Shown here one piece after another: positions 9,340-18,122 of a DNA stretch of 64,000 nucleotides; the stretch's first letter is position 1; each line of letters opens with the position of its first letter. The position numbers were made by a program, and so were the translations under genes. The notes beneath the pieces are model-generated. The model saw nothing but the letters and a program-made list of their open reading frames with translations. It was not told the origin of the DNA and did not search any database. This DNA is from Pseudoxanthomonas sp. X-1 (lineage in GTDB: Bacteria > Pseudomonadota > Gammaproteobacteria > Xanthomonadales > Xanthomonadaceae): positions 372,001 through 436,000 of the forward strand of contig NZ_CP083376.1 in the NCBI RefSeq assembly GCF_020042665.1, in the 5' to 3' direction.

Positions 9340-9553
9340 AGCTGGAGCTCCGTGATGTTCCGATGGTTCGCGCACCACATGGCCCGGGCCGCGTGAAGCC
9401 GGCCGATTATCGTCACGGCCCGCGCGGACGGTCAATGCGAGCCGCGCCAAAACGCACGCACCGCGCCCATTGGCCGCAGATGCCGGGCAGATGCGCGGAA
9501 AAGATGGCGCGCTGCAACATGGTCGCCGCCGCGCGCGATGCCCGTGCGATCCT

Positions 9554-10198
9554 ATGCCCATGGCCGTCTCCAACTATCTCAACGCCGCGCGCTATTTGCT
9601 GTCCGCGCACAACGCCCGCCAGCTGCCCGCCGACGAGGGGCTGGAGGTGGCGTTCGCCGGGCGCTCCAATGCCGGCAAGTCCAGCGCACTCAACGCGCTG
9701 GCCGGCCACAACGCGCTGGCGCGGGTCTCCAAGACGCCGGGCCGCACCCAGCAGCTGGTGTTCTTCGAGGTCCGGCCGCAGCGCTGCCTGGTCGACCTGC
9801 CCGGCTATGGCTACGCCAAGGTGCCGATGGACCTGCAGGCGCACTGGCAGGCCTTCATCGATCAGTACTTCGCCACACGCCAGTCGCTGCGCGGGCTGGT
9901 GGTGGTGATGGACATCCGCCATCCGCTGAAGGACTACGACCGGCAGATGCTCGGCTACGCCGTCCAGCGCGGCCTGCCGGCGCATGTGCTGCTGACCAAG
10001 GGCGACAAGCTCGGCCGCGGCCAGCAGTCGCAGACCCTGGCCGCGGTGCGCAAGGAACTGTCCTCGGCGTTCGGCGACAGCGTCGGCGTGCAGGTGTTCT
10101 CGTCCGAGTCCAAGCAGGGCGTGGACCAGGCCCGTACGGTGGTGCAGGGCTGGCTGGAGCTGATGCCGGCGGCCGCGGCGGTCGTCGCGGCCGAGTAA
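9554..10198 (+). CDS. engB: ribosome biogenesis GTPase YihA/YsxC (EngB)
   Basis: 214 residues, a P-loop GTPase needed for large-subunit assembly. The motifs are in the standard order: G1 GRSNAGKSS (about 38-46), G2 within SKTPGRTQ, G3 DLPGYGYAKV, G4 TKGDKL and G5-like SSESKQG. The start could be the ATG at 9554 or the one at 9560; I keep the first. It is divergent from cytochrome c4 (214-bp gap) and is followed by a cluster of intergenic palindromes. Confidence 0.95.
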   Translation: MPMAVSNYLNAARYLLSAHNARQLPADEGLEVAFAGRSNAGKSSALNALAGHNALARVSKTPGRTQQLVFFEVRPQRCLVDLPGYGYAKVPMDLQAHWQAFIDQYFATRQSLRGLVVVMDIRHPLKDYDRQMLGYAVQRGLPAHVLLTKGDKLGRGQQSQTLAAVRKELSSAFGDSVGVQVFSSESKQGVDQARTVVQGWLELMPAAAAVVAAE

Positions 10199-10267
10199 GC
10201 GCAGCGGCGCCGGGCCCTTTCCGTTCGCCCTGTCGCGGCCGATCAACGCCGCGATCAACCTCCTGCC

Positions 10268-10350
10268 GCCGTGCCCGCGCACGCGGGAACCCAGGGACGT
10301 TGCTCGACCTGCGAAAGTCCCTGGATCCCCGCGCTCGCGGGGATGACGGG
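10268..10350. repeat. intergenic palindromic repeat, family A copy 1
   Basis: Left arm has the GCGCACGCGGGAACCCAG core followed by GGACGTT; the right arm is its inverted, diverged copy (AGTCCCTGGATCCCCGCG...GGGGATGACGGG), with about 25 bp between. It belongs with copies at 10435, 25755 and 36132. It lies between the convergent ends of engB and the VIT-type gene. Confidence 0.75.
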
Positions 10351-10434
10351 ATGTGAGCTCATCGCGCGGGGCGGGGACAGCTTTCGGCGAGCAGGGGGAT
10401 TCAAGCTCGCACCCACTCGCAAAACCTTTCTGCC

Positions 10435-10517
10435 GTCGTTCCGACGAAAGCGGGAACCCATGGACGTTCAAGCGCAGAGCCAAGGCGCGGGGTTCCCGCT
10501 TGCGGGGGGAACGACGG
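10435..10517. repeat. intergenic palindromic repeat, family A copy 2
   Basis: A second copy 84 bp downstream: it starts GTCGTTCCGAC, contains GCGGGAACCCATGGACGTT, and ends with the inverted arm GGTTCCCGCTT...GGGGAACGAC. Copies 1 and 2 together occupy about half of the 341-bp gap 10199-10539; the rest shows no gene or clear signal. Confidence 0.8.
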
Positions 10518-10539
10518 GTGATGGTCAGCCGCTCAACCT

Positions 10540-11232
10540 TCAGGGCGACACATCGAACGCGCGGCCCACCAGATCCGCCGCGGCCATCGCCAGCGCGCCC
10601 CAGAAGGTGACCCGCAGCGCGCCGCGCAGCGTCGGTGCGCCGCCGGCGCGCGCGGCCAGCGCGCCGGACGCCAGCAGCGCCAGCAGGGTGGCGATGATCA
10701 CCGCCACCCTGGCCTGCGCCGGGAACAGCAGCGCCGCCAGCAGCGGCAACACCGCGCCGGTGGAGAACGCCGCCGCCGAGGCCAGCGCCGCCTGCACCGG
10801 CCGTGCGCGCAGGGTCTCGGTGATGCCCAGCTCGTCGCGGGCGTGTGCGGCCAGGGCGTCGTGCGCGGTCAGCTGTTCGGCCACCTGGCGCGCCAGCGCC
10901 GGCTGCAGGCCGCGCTGTTCGTAGATGCCCGCCAGTTCGATCAGCTCGCTTTGCGGATCCTCGGCCAGCTCACGCTTCTCGAGCTTGAGGTCGGCGCGCT
11001 CGGTGTCGGCCTGCGAGCTGACCGAGACATACTCGCCGGCCGCCATCGACATCGCCCCGGCCACCAGCCCGGCCACCCCGGTGGCGACCAGCGTGCCCTG
11101 GCCGGCGCCGCCGGCGGCCACGCCGACCATCAACCCGGCGACGGAGACGATGCCGTCGTTGGCGCCCAGCACGGCGGCGCGCAGCCAGCCGGTACGGTTG
11201 CTGCGGTGGACTTCCGGATGGAGCTTGCGCAT
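10540..11232 (-). CDS. VIT1/CCC1 family (iron/manganese) transporter
   Basis: 230 residues. The N-terminus carries the family signature, HRSNRTGWLRAAVLGANDGIVS (residues about 6-28) followed by SVAGLMVGVAAGG and the conserved GAMSMAAGEYVSVSSQADTE segment of the first transmembrane pair. A cytoplasmic helical region (about 75-140) leads to a second hydrophobic block with about three helices. Such proteins move Fe2+ or Mn2+ out of the cytoplasm; the metal is not readable here. The start at 11232 is preferred to an upstream ATG because the family motif begins there. Confidence 0.88.
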   Translation of the reverse strand: MRKLHPEVHRSNRTGWLRAAVLGANDGIVSVAGLMVGVAAGGAGQGTLVATGVAGLVAGAMSMAAGEYVSVSSQADTERADLKLEKRELAEDPQSELIELAGIYEQRGLQPALARQVAEQLTAHDALAAHARDELGITETLRARPVQAALASAAAFSTGAVLPLLAALLFPAQARVAVIIATLLALLASGALAARAGGAPTLRGALRVTFWGALAMAAADLVGRAFDVSP

Positions 11233-11358
11233 GGACGATGACCGGGGAGCGGGGACCCACAGCCTAGCCAAGCCCGGCCATGCAACGCGAACTGCGAGGC
11301 CTGGCGCGAATGCGATGCGCTCGCGCGTCCCCCGCTGCGCGCGGATCGACCGATCCGC

Positions 11359-11574
11359 TCAGAGCTGGCGGGCCTCGGTGGCGAAATAGCCGCCGACCGA
11401 CTCGTAGCTGATGGAGGCGCTGGCATTGAACAGGGTCGCCAGCGTCTGGCATTCGGTCGCGCTCAGGAAGACCTGGGTGCTCACGCGCGATCCGACCAGG
11501 GTGTAGTACATCCAGTAGGTCTTGTCGGCCGGTTTGAAGCCGAAGCTGTAGTGGTCCACTTTCTGCCACGCCAT
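11359..11574 (-). CDS. 71-residue protein of unknown function
   Basis: A start ATG at 11574 is preceded by a good ribosome site (AAGGAA eight to ten bases upstream), and the reading frame ends at 11359. The product is acidic-to-neutral, rich in aromatic residues (WQKVDHYSFGF, TYWMYYTL) and ends YESVGGYFATEARQL. It has no signal peptide or transmembrane segment, so it is probably cytoplasmic. I do not recognise a family. It lies 115 bp downstream of the giant autotransporter on the same strand, so it may be co-transcribed with it. Confidence 0.6.
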   Translation of the reverse strand: MAWQKVDHYSFGFKPADKTYWMYYTLVGSRVSTQVFLSATECQTLATLFNASASISYESVGGYFATEARQL

Positions 11575-11689
11575 GACGCAGGTTCCTTTGTTGAGGGGAG
11601 ATGGGGTCTTGCCGGGGGCGCCGATCCGGGCGTGCTTCGCTCCGGGTCGGCGCCACAGCGCATCGCGCTGCTGAAATGCGCCATGCGCG

Positions 11690-14600
11690 CTAGAAGCGCC
11701 AGGTGTAGCGCAGGCTGGCCTGGTGCGCCGCCGCGCCGCCGCCGCTGGTCGCCGCATACGCCAGCGACAGTTCGCTGGCGCGCCCCAGCGCATAGTCCAC
11801 GGCGAAGCGCCCGATCACCGCGTCGCGGCCCGTGCGCGGGGCCAGGACCTGGAAACGCGCGCCGCCGTCGAACTGCGCCTGCATGGACGAGACCGCATCG
11901 CCGCCGAAGCGGTGCCGCAGACCCAGTCGCGCATCGACGTGCAGACGCTGATCGGCCGAGGGCACGTCCAGGACCAGCCAGGCCCCGGCGGTGCCGGTCT
12001 TGCTGGTGCCGCTGGCCACGTGCAAGGCGGCGTTGCCGCCGTGTTCGTCGAAGGCATCGGTGCGGGCCTGCGCATGCGCCAGTTCCAGCTGCGCCCCCAG
12101 CACCGGCGTCAACGCCACTTTGGCGCTGGCGAAGCCCTGCCACAGCTGCGCGTCGTAGCCGGCGCGCAGGCGCTGGCTCTCCAGACCCTCGATGTAGACC
12201 GCGCGCCGGCTGTCCAGCCGATAGTCGGAGTAGGTCACGCCCGCGCGCAGCTCGAAGCGACCGGTCTGCACGCCGCCGTGCACGCCCAGATGCAGCCCGC
12301 GCGCATCCATCGAGGAGGCGCGTGCGTCGTTGCGCAGGCTGCCGTCGCTGTAGCCGGCCAGCGCGCCGAGGACGCCATGCTCGCCCAGCACCAGGTCGGC
12401 GCCGAACGCCAGGCCCTGATGGTCTTCCTTGACCTGCGCCGCGTTGCCGTCGCCGCTCAGATGGCCCCAGGCGCCCAGCGCCTGCGCCCAGACGCCGCTG
12501 CCGTCGGTGCGGCGCTCGTCCAGCGCCTGGCGCAGTTCGGCCGACTGCAGCAGCAGGCTGGCGCGCGTCTCGGCGTGGATTTCGCCGGACAGCGCGTCGA
12601 AGGCGGCGCGCGCCCTGGCCTGGTCCGGCAGGCTGGCTACCGCCTCGTACAAGGCCCCGCTGCCGACGCTTTCCACGCCACCGCCTGCGGCGCACTGGTT
12701 GCCGGTGGCCGCAACCTCGCAGAACGCCACCGCGTTGCGCGCCACCTGCAGCAGGACATCGTTGGCGCCGTAACGCAGCGACAGGTCGACGAAGGGCAGA
12801 TCCTGGGTGAGCGCATCGAAGCGCCCGCTCACGCCGCCGGCGGCGCTGAGGATGTCGAAGGACGTGCCCGGCAGGTAAGTGCCCGCCGCCTTGCTCACGG
12901 CCACCGTACCGCCCTGCAGCGTCGCGGTGCCGGCCACCGCGATGCGGTCGCTGGCGCCGCTGGGATCGATCTCCACCGCATAGGTCGAGCCGGCCTGCTG
13001 CACATAGTTGCCGGTGACGCTCAGCGTGCCGATGGAATTGCCCGGCGCGATGGTCGCACCGGCCTGCACGGTGGTGGCACCGACGCTGCCGTTGCCCTGC
13101 AGGCGCGCACCGGAGCCGACCGCCAGCGTGCCGCCCAGGCGACCATCGACCGCCAGCGTGCCGCTGCGCACCTGGGTAGCGCCGCTGAAGGCGGACGAGT
13201 CGCCCGTCAGCCGCAGCGTGCCGCCGCCGGCCTGCGCCAGCGTGCCGGCGCCGCCGATCGCACCGGCGAAACTCACCGCGTCGCTGCGATTGAAAGCCAG
13301 CGTGCCGGCGTTGGCGACATTGCCGGCGATCACGCCGGCCGTGCCGCCATTGCCCACCTGCAGCGTCGCGCCGGACTGCACGGCCAATGCGCCGCCCAGC
13401 GCGCCATCGACTTCCAGCGTGCCGGCGCGCACCTGGGTGGTGCCGCTGAAGGCGGACGAGTCGCCCGTCAGCCGCAGCAGCCCGCCGCCGGCCTGCGCCA
13501 GCGTGCCGGCGCCGCTGATCGCGCCGGCGAAGTCCACCGCGTCGCTGCGATCGAACACCAGCGTCCCGGCGTTGCGCACGTCGCCAACGATCGCACCGGT
13601 GGTGCCGCCGTCGCCGATCTGCAGGGTGCCGTTGCGCACGACGGTGCCGTGTTGCCAACTGCCGTTGCCGGTCAGCACCAGCGTGCCCAGGTCGTCCTTC
13701 ACCAGCGTGGCATCGCCGCGGACGTCGCTGGCGATGGTGGCGCTGGACGCCGCACCGTCCGCGCTGCCGTCGCCCACCCGCACCACCACCTCTGCGCCGA
13801 AACCCTCCAGGTGCAGTGCGGAACCCTGCAGCATCCAGCCGCTGCTGGCGAACTGCAGGCCGGTGGTCTCCACGTTGCCGTGGCTGTGATCCAGCGTCAC
13901 CGTGCCCGCCGCGCCCTGGAACACCGCGAACAGCCCGTTCCACGTGCGCGGGTCGGTGCCCGCCGGATTGGTCCAGTTGGTGAGGTAGCCGACCCAGGTT
14001 CCGCTGCCGCCATGCACCTGGCCATCGGGGACGGTGGTGGTGCCGTTCCAGAAGCTCACGGTCTGGTCGTCGCCGCCGCTGACCACCAGGTTCACCTGCT
14101 TGTCGACGGAGGTCTGCAGCGCACCGCTGGTGCCATTGGGTAGCGCCCCCACGTCCAGGCCGTTGTCCGTCAGGGTGCCGCCGTAGTCGAACAGCCGGTA
14201 CACGCCCTGGCCGAAGAGGCCGGCATCGGTGACCTGCAGGGCGCCATCCAGCGTCAGGTTGCCGCCCACGGCGAACAGCGCCTGGCTGTCCGGCGCGTAC
14301 AGCGACGCCCGCACCACCGCGGTATCCCCCAGCAGCAGATCGCCATCGATGCGCAGCGTCGGCTCGCCCTGCATGCCCGACAGCGTGCCGCCGGCATTCA
14401 CCGCCACGCTGCCGGACAGGCGCCCGTCGCCGCTCAGGATGCCGGTGCCGGAAACCAGGGCATTGCCGCCGAGCAGCGCATGCACGTTGAGCTCGCCGCC
14501 GGTGACGACAGCGTACCCACCGAAGTCCGGGCTGTCCTGGCTCAGCGAGGTGTAGCCGGCCAGCACGTCCACCCTGTCCACCTGGGAGAGGGACAGGTCG

Positions 14601-17386
14601 TAGCTCTTGATGTCGGTGTGATTGAACACCACACGTCCGCCGTGGACGGTGGTGCGGAAGGCGAGTTGGCCGCTGGTCTCGGGACCGTCCTCGATGGTGC
14701 CACCCAGATAAAGGATGCCCTCGTCGCTCTGGTCAAGCACGTCATCTGATGCATGCAGCGCGCCGCCGGTGACCTGCAGGATGCCCTCGTTGCTGAAGCC
14801 GCCGGGCAGGCGCAGGGAGCTGTTGTCGAACAGCTTGATCAGGCCCAGATTGCGCAGGGTGCCGGGGAAGGAGAACGACTCGCTCCCCTGCAGAAAAATC
14901 CTTGCTTCTTGCTGATTGATCACTTGGCCGGGGCCTGTGATCAGGTCGCTGGTGGTCATCTTCAGATCGGTCCAGTTTTCCAGCGTCGCGCCCGCTGCCA
15001 CCGTGAACGTCCCCGCGAAGGTGGGGCCGCCCCCGCTGCCCAGCTGCAGCGTGCCGGCTTCCACCCGCGTGTCCCCCTTCCAGCTGCCACTGCCGGAGAG
15101 CACCAGCCGGCCCCGGTCGGTCTTGACCAGGGTGGCGTTGCCGGTCAGCGGCACTCCGATGTGCGCCGTCCACGCCGCGCCGGCCGCGGTGCCGTCGCCC
15201 ACCCGGACCACCACATCCCCGCCCTGACCATCCAGCGTCAGCTGCCCGTCGCCGGATACCCACCACTCCCCGTCCATGAACTGCATCCCGGTGGTCTTCA
15301 CCTCACCGTCGTCGCCGCTCACGGCGACGACCCCCGGGTTGGCCTGGAAGACCGCGGCGCGTCCGTTCCACGCCCGCGACTCGGTCCCGTTCGCGTTGGT
15401 CCAGTTGGTGCGCGTGCCGGCGCTCCAGGTGCCGTAGCCGCCGACCACCGTGCCGGTGGGCGAGAGCGTGTTGCCGTTCCAGAAGCTCAGCGAGGTGTCG
15501 CCGCCGGCCGGGTTCACCACCAGATTCACCTGGTGGGCGATGCTGTTCTGGACCTGGCTGACCAGGTTGCTGGGCAGGCCGTACACGTCCAGGCCGTTGT
15601 CGGTCAGCGCGCCGCCGTAGTCGATCAGACGGTAGACGCCGGTGCCCATGTCCTGCGTCGCGTTCAGCGCCAGGCCGCCGTCGAGGATCAGGTCGCCGCC
15701 CACGGTGAGCCGCGCCTGCGAGGCGGGCAGGTCGTTCGGTGCGCCGAGGATGGCGTTGAGGCGGCTGTTCGCGCCCAGCCGCAGTGCACCGCCGATATGG
15801 AACTGGCTGTCGCTGCCCCAGCCGAGCTGCAAGGCGCCGTCCTGCGCATCCACATCGCCCGCGACCGTGCCGGAACCGCCCAGATGACCGCCATTGGTCA
15901 GCGTCACCGTGCCTCCCAGCGCGCCGTCTTGCACCCAGAGGAAGCTGCCGCCTCCGTCCACCCGCGCGCTGCCGCCGAAGGTGGAATTGTCGCCACGCAG
16001 GGTCAGATCGCCGTTATTGACCTCCAGCGCCTGCATCTGTGCCAGCCGCAGGTCGGGGTCGAGGGAGGCGTTGACCACCAGGGTGCCGCCCTGCAGCGTG
16101 GTGGCCGCCAGCGTGCCGGCGCTGTTGCCCTGAAGATCGTCGATCTCATCGCCGATCACCACGCGCCCGGTCGCCGACTGCCGGAACACCGCCGTGCCAT
16201 CGCCCGCCTGGAGGGTGCCGCCGTTGCGCAGCTGCACCGTGCCGTCGTTGACGAAGGTGTCCGGGAGCTGCAGGCCGCCGGTATCGATCTCGACGCGGCC
16301 GCGATTGGTCAGCGCGGCATCGAAGGCCGTGGTGCCGGGGATGGTCTTGCGGATCGTGCCGTCGTTGGTCACCGGCCCGCCGCCGAGCAGATCGCCGTTG
16401 GACACACCGATCAGCCCGCCCGTCGCGACATGGATGGACCCCGGGCCAGGCAGCCGGATGAGGCCGACCAGGTTCAGCGTCGCGCCGTTGCCGACCTCCA
16501 GGTCGCCCACGATGCTGGCGCCATTGGTGTAAAGCGTGCCGCCGTCCAGCGTCCAGCTGCCCACCAGATTCGCCGAGTTCCGCAGCCAGGCATCGCTGCC
16601 TACGAGCACCGCGCCGTTGCCCCAGAACAGGCCGCCATCGAGCATCAGGCTGGCATTGATGGCCGTGGTGGTGCCGCTGAAGGCCGCGCCGTTGGCGAAG
16701 GACACGATGCCCTGCGCGACGCCGGTATCGATCACGCTGCCGGCGTTGAATTCCGGCCCGCCCTGGCTGTCGCCGTCGAACTGCAGGGTGCCGGCCAGCA
16801 CCCGCACCGTGCCGCTGTTGACGAAGTGCACCCCGCCGATATGCGCCGTGCCGGTGCCGGCGCTCTTCAGCAGCTCACCCTGGTTGTCGAACTGACCGCC
16901 GCTGTTGCTGTTGTCGCCGGTGATCGACACATCGCCCTGCAGGTCATAGGTGCCCTGGTTGGTCAGCACGCTGCCGGTGCTGCCGAACAGTAGGTTGCCG
17001 GCGGCGTGCGCGACGGTGGCGCCGCTGTCGATCAGCAGGTCCTGTCGTCCGTCGCAGTTGGGTCCGTTGGGCGCGCAGCCCAGCAGCTTGTCGGCGCCGC
17101 TGGTCAGCGTGAGCAGATCGCCCGCGGCCAGGGTGGGGGGCGCCACGCTGCTGGAGGTGGTGGGATCGCTGAAGGTGGTGTACCAGCCCGAGGCCCAGGT
17201 GTAGTCCGTGGCCGCAGCCGGGCCCGCCAGTCCGGCCAGGCTCAGCGCCACCAGGGACGCCAGCCGCGCGCGCCGCACGCTGGCGCCCCCCGCCGTCGCG
17301 CCGGTCCCGTGGCGGCAGGCCAGCTCGGAGGCCACCTGTGGCACGCCCAGGGCGCGGTTGAAGACAAGCCGGTAGACACGGTTCAT
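11690..17386 (-). CDS. large autotransporter (type Va secretion) with beta-strand repeats
   Basis: 1898 residues. The N-terminus has an extended signal region (MNRVYRLVFNRALGVPQ, as in large autotransporters) followed by a Sec core ending AAATDYTW at about 60. The passenger is a long parallel beta-helix built of repeated units of the type TLVKTDRGRLVLSGSG ... GTLQLG (autotransporter-associated repeats). Two long stretches, about residues 550-810 and 1030-1270, are clearly duplicated, and an 87-residue unit is tandemly repeated at about 1250-1415. The C-terminal beta-barrel (about 1630-1898) ends in the outer-membrane signature RYTWRF. It is expected to display an adhesin on the cell surface. 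It is divergent from an ECF sigma factor and has a candidate promoter element at 17427-17458. Confidence 0.92.
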   Translation of the reverse strand: MNRVYRLVFNRALGVPQVASELACRHGTGATAGGASVRRARLASLVALSLAGLAGPAAATDYTWASGWYTTFSDPTTSSSVAPPTLAAGDLLTLTSGADKLLGCAPNGPNCDGRQDLLIDSGATVAHAAGNLLFGSTGSVLTNQGTYDLQGDVSITGDNSNSGGQFDNQGELLKSAGTGTAHIGGVHFVNSGTVRVLAGTLQFDGDSQGGPEFNAGSVIDTGVAQGIVSFANGAAFSGTTTAINASLMLDGGLFWGNGAVLVGSDAWLRNSANLVGSWTLDGGTLYTNGASIVGDLEVGNGATLNLVGLIRLPGPGSIHVATGGLIGVSNGDLLGGGPVTNDGTIRKTIPGTTAFDAALTNRGRVEIDTGGLQLPDTFVNDGTVQLRNGGTLQAGDGTAVFRQSATGRVVIGDEIDDLQGNSAGTLAATTLQGGTLVVNASLDPDLRLAQMQALEVNNGDLTLRGDNSTFGGSARVDGGGSFLWVQDGALGGTVTLTNGGHLGGSGTVAGDVDAQDGALQLGWGSDSQFHIGGALRLGANSRLNAILGAPNDLPASQARLTVGGDLILDGGLALNATQDMGTGVYRLIDYGGALTDNGLDVYGLPSNLVSQVQNSIAHQVNLVVNPAGGDTSLSFWNGNTLSPTGTVVGGYGTWSAGTRTNWTNANGTESRAWNGRAAVFQANPGVVAVSGDDGEVKTTGMQFMDGEWWVSGDGQLTLDGQGGDVVVRVGDGTAAGAAWTAHIGVPLTGNATLVKTDRGRLVLSGSGSWKGDTRVEAGTLQLGSGGGPTFAGTFTVAAGATLENWTDLKMTTSDLITGPGQVINQQEARIFLQGSESFSFPGTLRNLGLIKLFDNSSLRLPGGFSNEGILQVTGGALHASDDVLDQSDEGILYLGGTIEDGPETSGQLAFRTTVHGGRVVFNHTDIKSYDLSLSQVDRVDVLAGYTSLSQDSPDFGGYAVVTGGELNVHALLGGNALVSGTGILSGDGRLSGSVAVNAGGTLSGMQGEPTLRIDGDLLLGDTAVVRASLYAPDSQALFAVGGNLTLDGALQVTDAGLFGQGVYRLFDYGGTLTDNGLDVGALPNGTSGALQTSVDKQVNLVVSGGDDQTVSFWNGTTTVPDGQVHGGSGTWVGYLTNWTNPAGTDPRTWNGLFAVFQGAAGTVTLDHSHGNVETTGLQFASSGWMLQGSALHLEGFGAEVVVRVGDGSADGAASSATIASDVRGDATLVKDDLGTLVLTGNGSWQHGTVVRNGTLQIGDGGTTGAIVGDVRNAGTLVFDRSDAVDFAGAISGAGTLAQAGGGLLRLTGDSSAFSGTTQVRAGTLEVDGALGGALAVQSGATLQVGNGGTAGVIAGNVANAGTLAFNRSDAVSFAGAIGGAGTLAQAGGGTLRLTGDSSAFSGATQVRSGTLAVDGRLGGTLAVGSGARLQGNGSVGATTVQAGATIAPGNSIGTLSVTGNYVQQAGSTYAVEIDPSGASDRIAVAGTATLQGGTVAVSKAAGTYLPGTSFDILSAAGGVSGRFDALTQDLPFVDLSLRYGANDVLLQVARNAVAFCEVAATGNQCAAGGGVESVGSGALYEAVASLPDQARARAAFDALSGEIHAETRASLLLQSAELRQALDERRTDGSGVWAQALGAWGHLSGDGNAAQVKEDHQGLAFGADLVLGEHGVLGALAGYSDGSLRNDARASSMDARGLHLGVHGGVQTGRFELRAGVTYSDYRLDSRRAVYIEGLESQRLRAGYDAQLWQGFASAKVALTPVLGAQLELAHAQARTDAFDEHGGNAALHVASGTSKTGTAGAWLVLDVPSADQRLHVDARLGLRHRFGGDAVSSMQAQFDGGARFQVLAPRTGRDAVIGRFAVDYALGRASELSLAYAATSGGGAAAHQASLRYTWRF
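13142..13640 (-). repeat. 261-bp near-tandem repeat inside the autotransporter gene
   Basis: Two units with an offset of exactly 261 bp (87 codons) encode matching passages such as GGTLRLTGDSSAFSGATQVRSGTL and GGLLRLTGDSSAFSGTTQVRAGTL. The DNA is nearly identical over blocks, for example at 13181 and 13442. The offset is a multiple of three, so unit loss or gain would keep the frame. Confidence 0.8.
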
Positions 17387-17426
17387 GCGTTAGCCCCAGA
17401 TGCAAGGAAGGAGTTCGAACCCTGCT

Positions 17427-17458
17427 ATGCGCAGGACGGGGCCCGGGCAGGACATCGG
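17427..17458 (-). promoter_or_regulatory. candidate promoter/operator of the autotransporter (shared 32-bp element)
   Basis: Read on the minus strand the element is CCGATGTCCT, 12 bases, TCCTGCGCAT, with CCCGGG inside the spacer. The same two blocks with the same spacing and internal CCCGGG occur at 25661-25692. This copy ends 41 bases upstream of the autotransporter ATG, a position suitable for a promoter with a short leader. It could be recognised by the adjacent ECF factor, which is an inference. Confidence 0.55.
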
Positions 17459-17564
17459 CGGCGCACGCGCCGGGGCAGCGCCGCTGCGCGGCGGCTTGTG
17501 AGAGGATGCGGCCGGGACGATCCGCGCCGCCAAGGCCGGACATGGGGCACAAGCGAGGACAGGC

Positions 17565-18122
17565 ATGGGGACCGACACGGTGCCGGTGACCGAACTGCTG
17601 CAACGCGCGCGGCAAGGCGATGCGGCCGCGGCCGATGCGGCGTTCGCCAGTGTGTATTCCGAACTCAAGCGCGTCGCGCATGCGCAGCTGCGGCGCGAGC
17701 GCGGCGGCGTGGATACGACGATGCTGGTGCACGAGGCCTACCTGAAGCTGGCCGGCGGCGCGGTGGTCTCGGCCAACGATCGAAGCCACCTGCTGGCCAT
17801 CTCCGCCCGCGCCATGCGCCAGGTGCTGGTGGACCAGGCGCGCTCGGCCCACGCCGACAAGCGCGGCGGCGGACAGGCCCCGGTGACGCTGACCGCGCGC
17901 CTGGGCTCGGGCGAGCGCGCGATCGTGGAAGTGCTGGCGCTGGACGAGCTGTTGGGCGCGCTGCATGACGCCGACGCGCGCGCGGCGCAGATCGTCGAAC
18001 TGCGCTACTTCGGCGGCTATGAGGAGACCGAGATCGCGCAGATGCTGGACATCAGCGTGCGCACGGTGCGCCGCGACTGGCGCGCGGCCCGCGCCTTCCT
18101 GCTGGCGGAGCTGGAGAAGTGA
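17565..18122 (+). CDS. ECF sigma factor, ECF43-like (TIGR02999 type)
   Basis: 185 residues. Region 2 covers about 10-95 and region 4, with the HTH ETEIAQMLDISVRTVRRDWRAAR, about 125-180. The segment that in standard ECF factors is acidic (of the DAEDLVQE type and contacting the beta' subunit) reads VDTTMLVHEAYLKL at 49-62, with Thr51-Thr52 in place of the acidic pair. ECF43 factors lack these charges and, in studied Vibrio and Xanthomonas cases, are activated by kinase phosphorylation of a Thr here. The Ser/Thr kinase gene follows with a GTGA overlap, and a giant autotransporter is divergent. Such pairs control T6SS in Xanthomonas citri; the regulon here is not known. Confidence 0.9.
   Translation: MGTDTVPVTELLQRARQGDAAAADAAFASVYSELKRVAHAQLRRERGGVDTTMLVHEAYLKLAGGAVVSANDRSHLLAISARAMRQVLVDQARSAHADKRGGGQAPVTLTARLGSGERAIVEVLALDELLGALHDADARAAQIVELRYFGGYEETEIAQMLDISVRTVRRDWRAARAFLLAELEK

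Noticed and set aside
11723..14143. Long plus-strand open frames opposite the autotransporter (also 14753-16993)
   Set aside because: They are open only because the opposite strand codes at high GC. Their translations are Arg/Ala/Gly-rich with no recognisable motif, and the minus-strand frame has a clear signal peptide and beta-barrel.
17411..17423. TTCGAACCC near 17413 looks like a tRNA T-loop
   Set aside because: The flanking bases do not pair as a T-arm, and no acceptor or anticodon arm is present.
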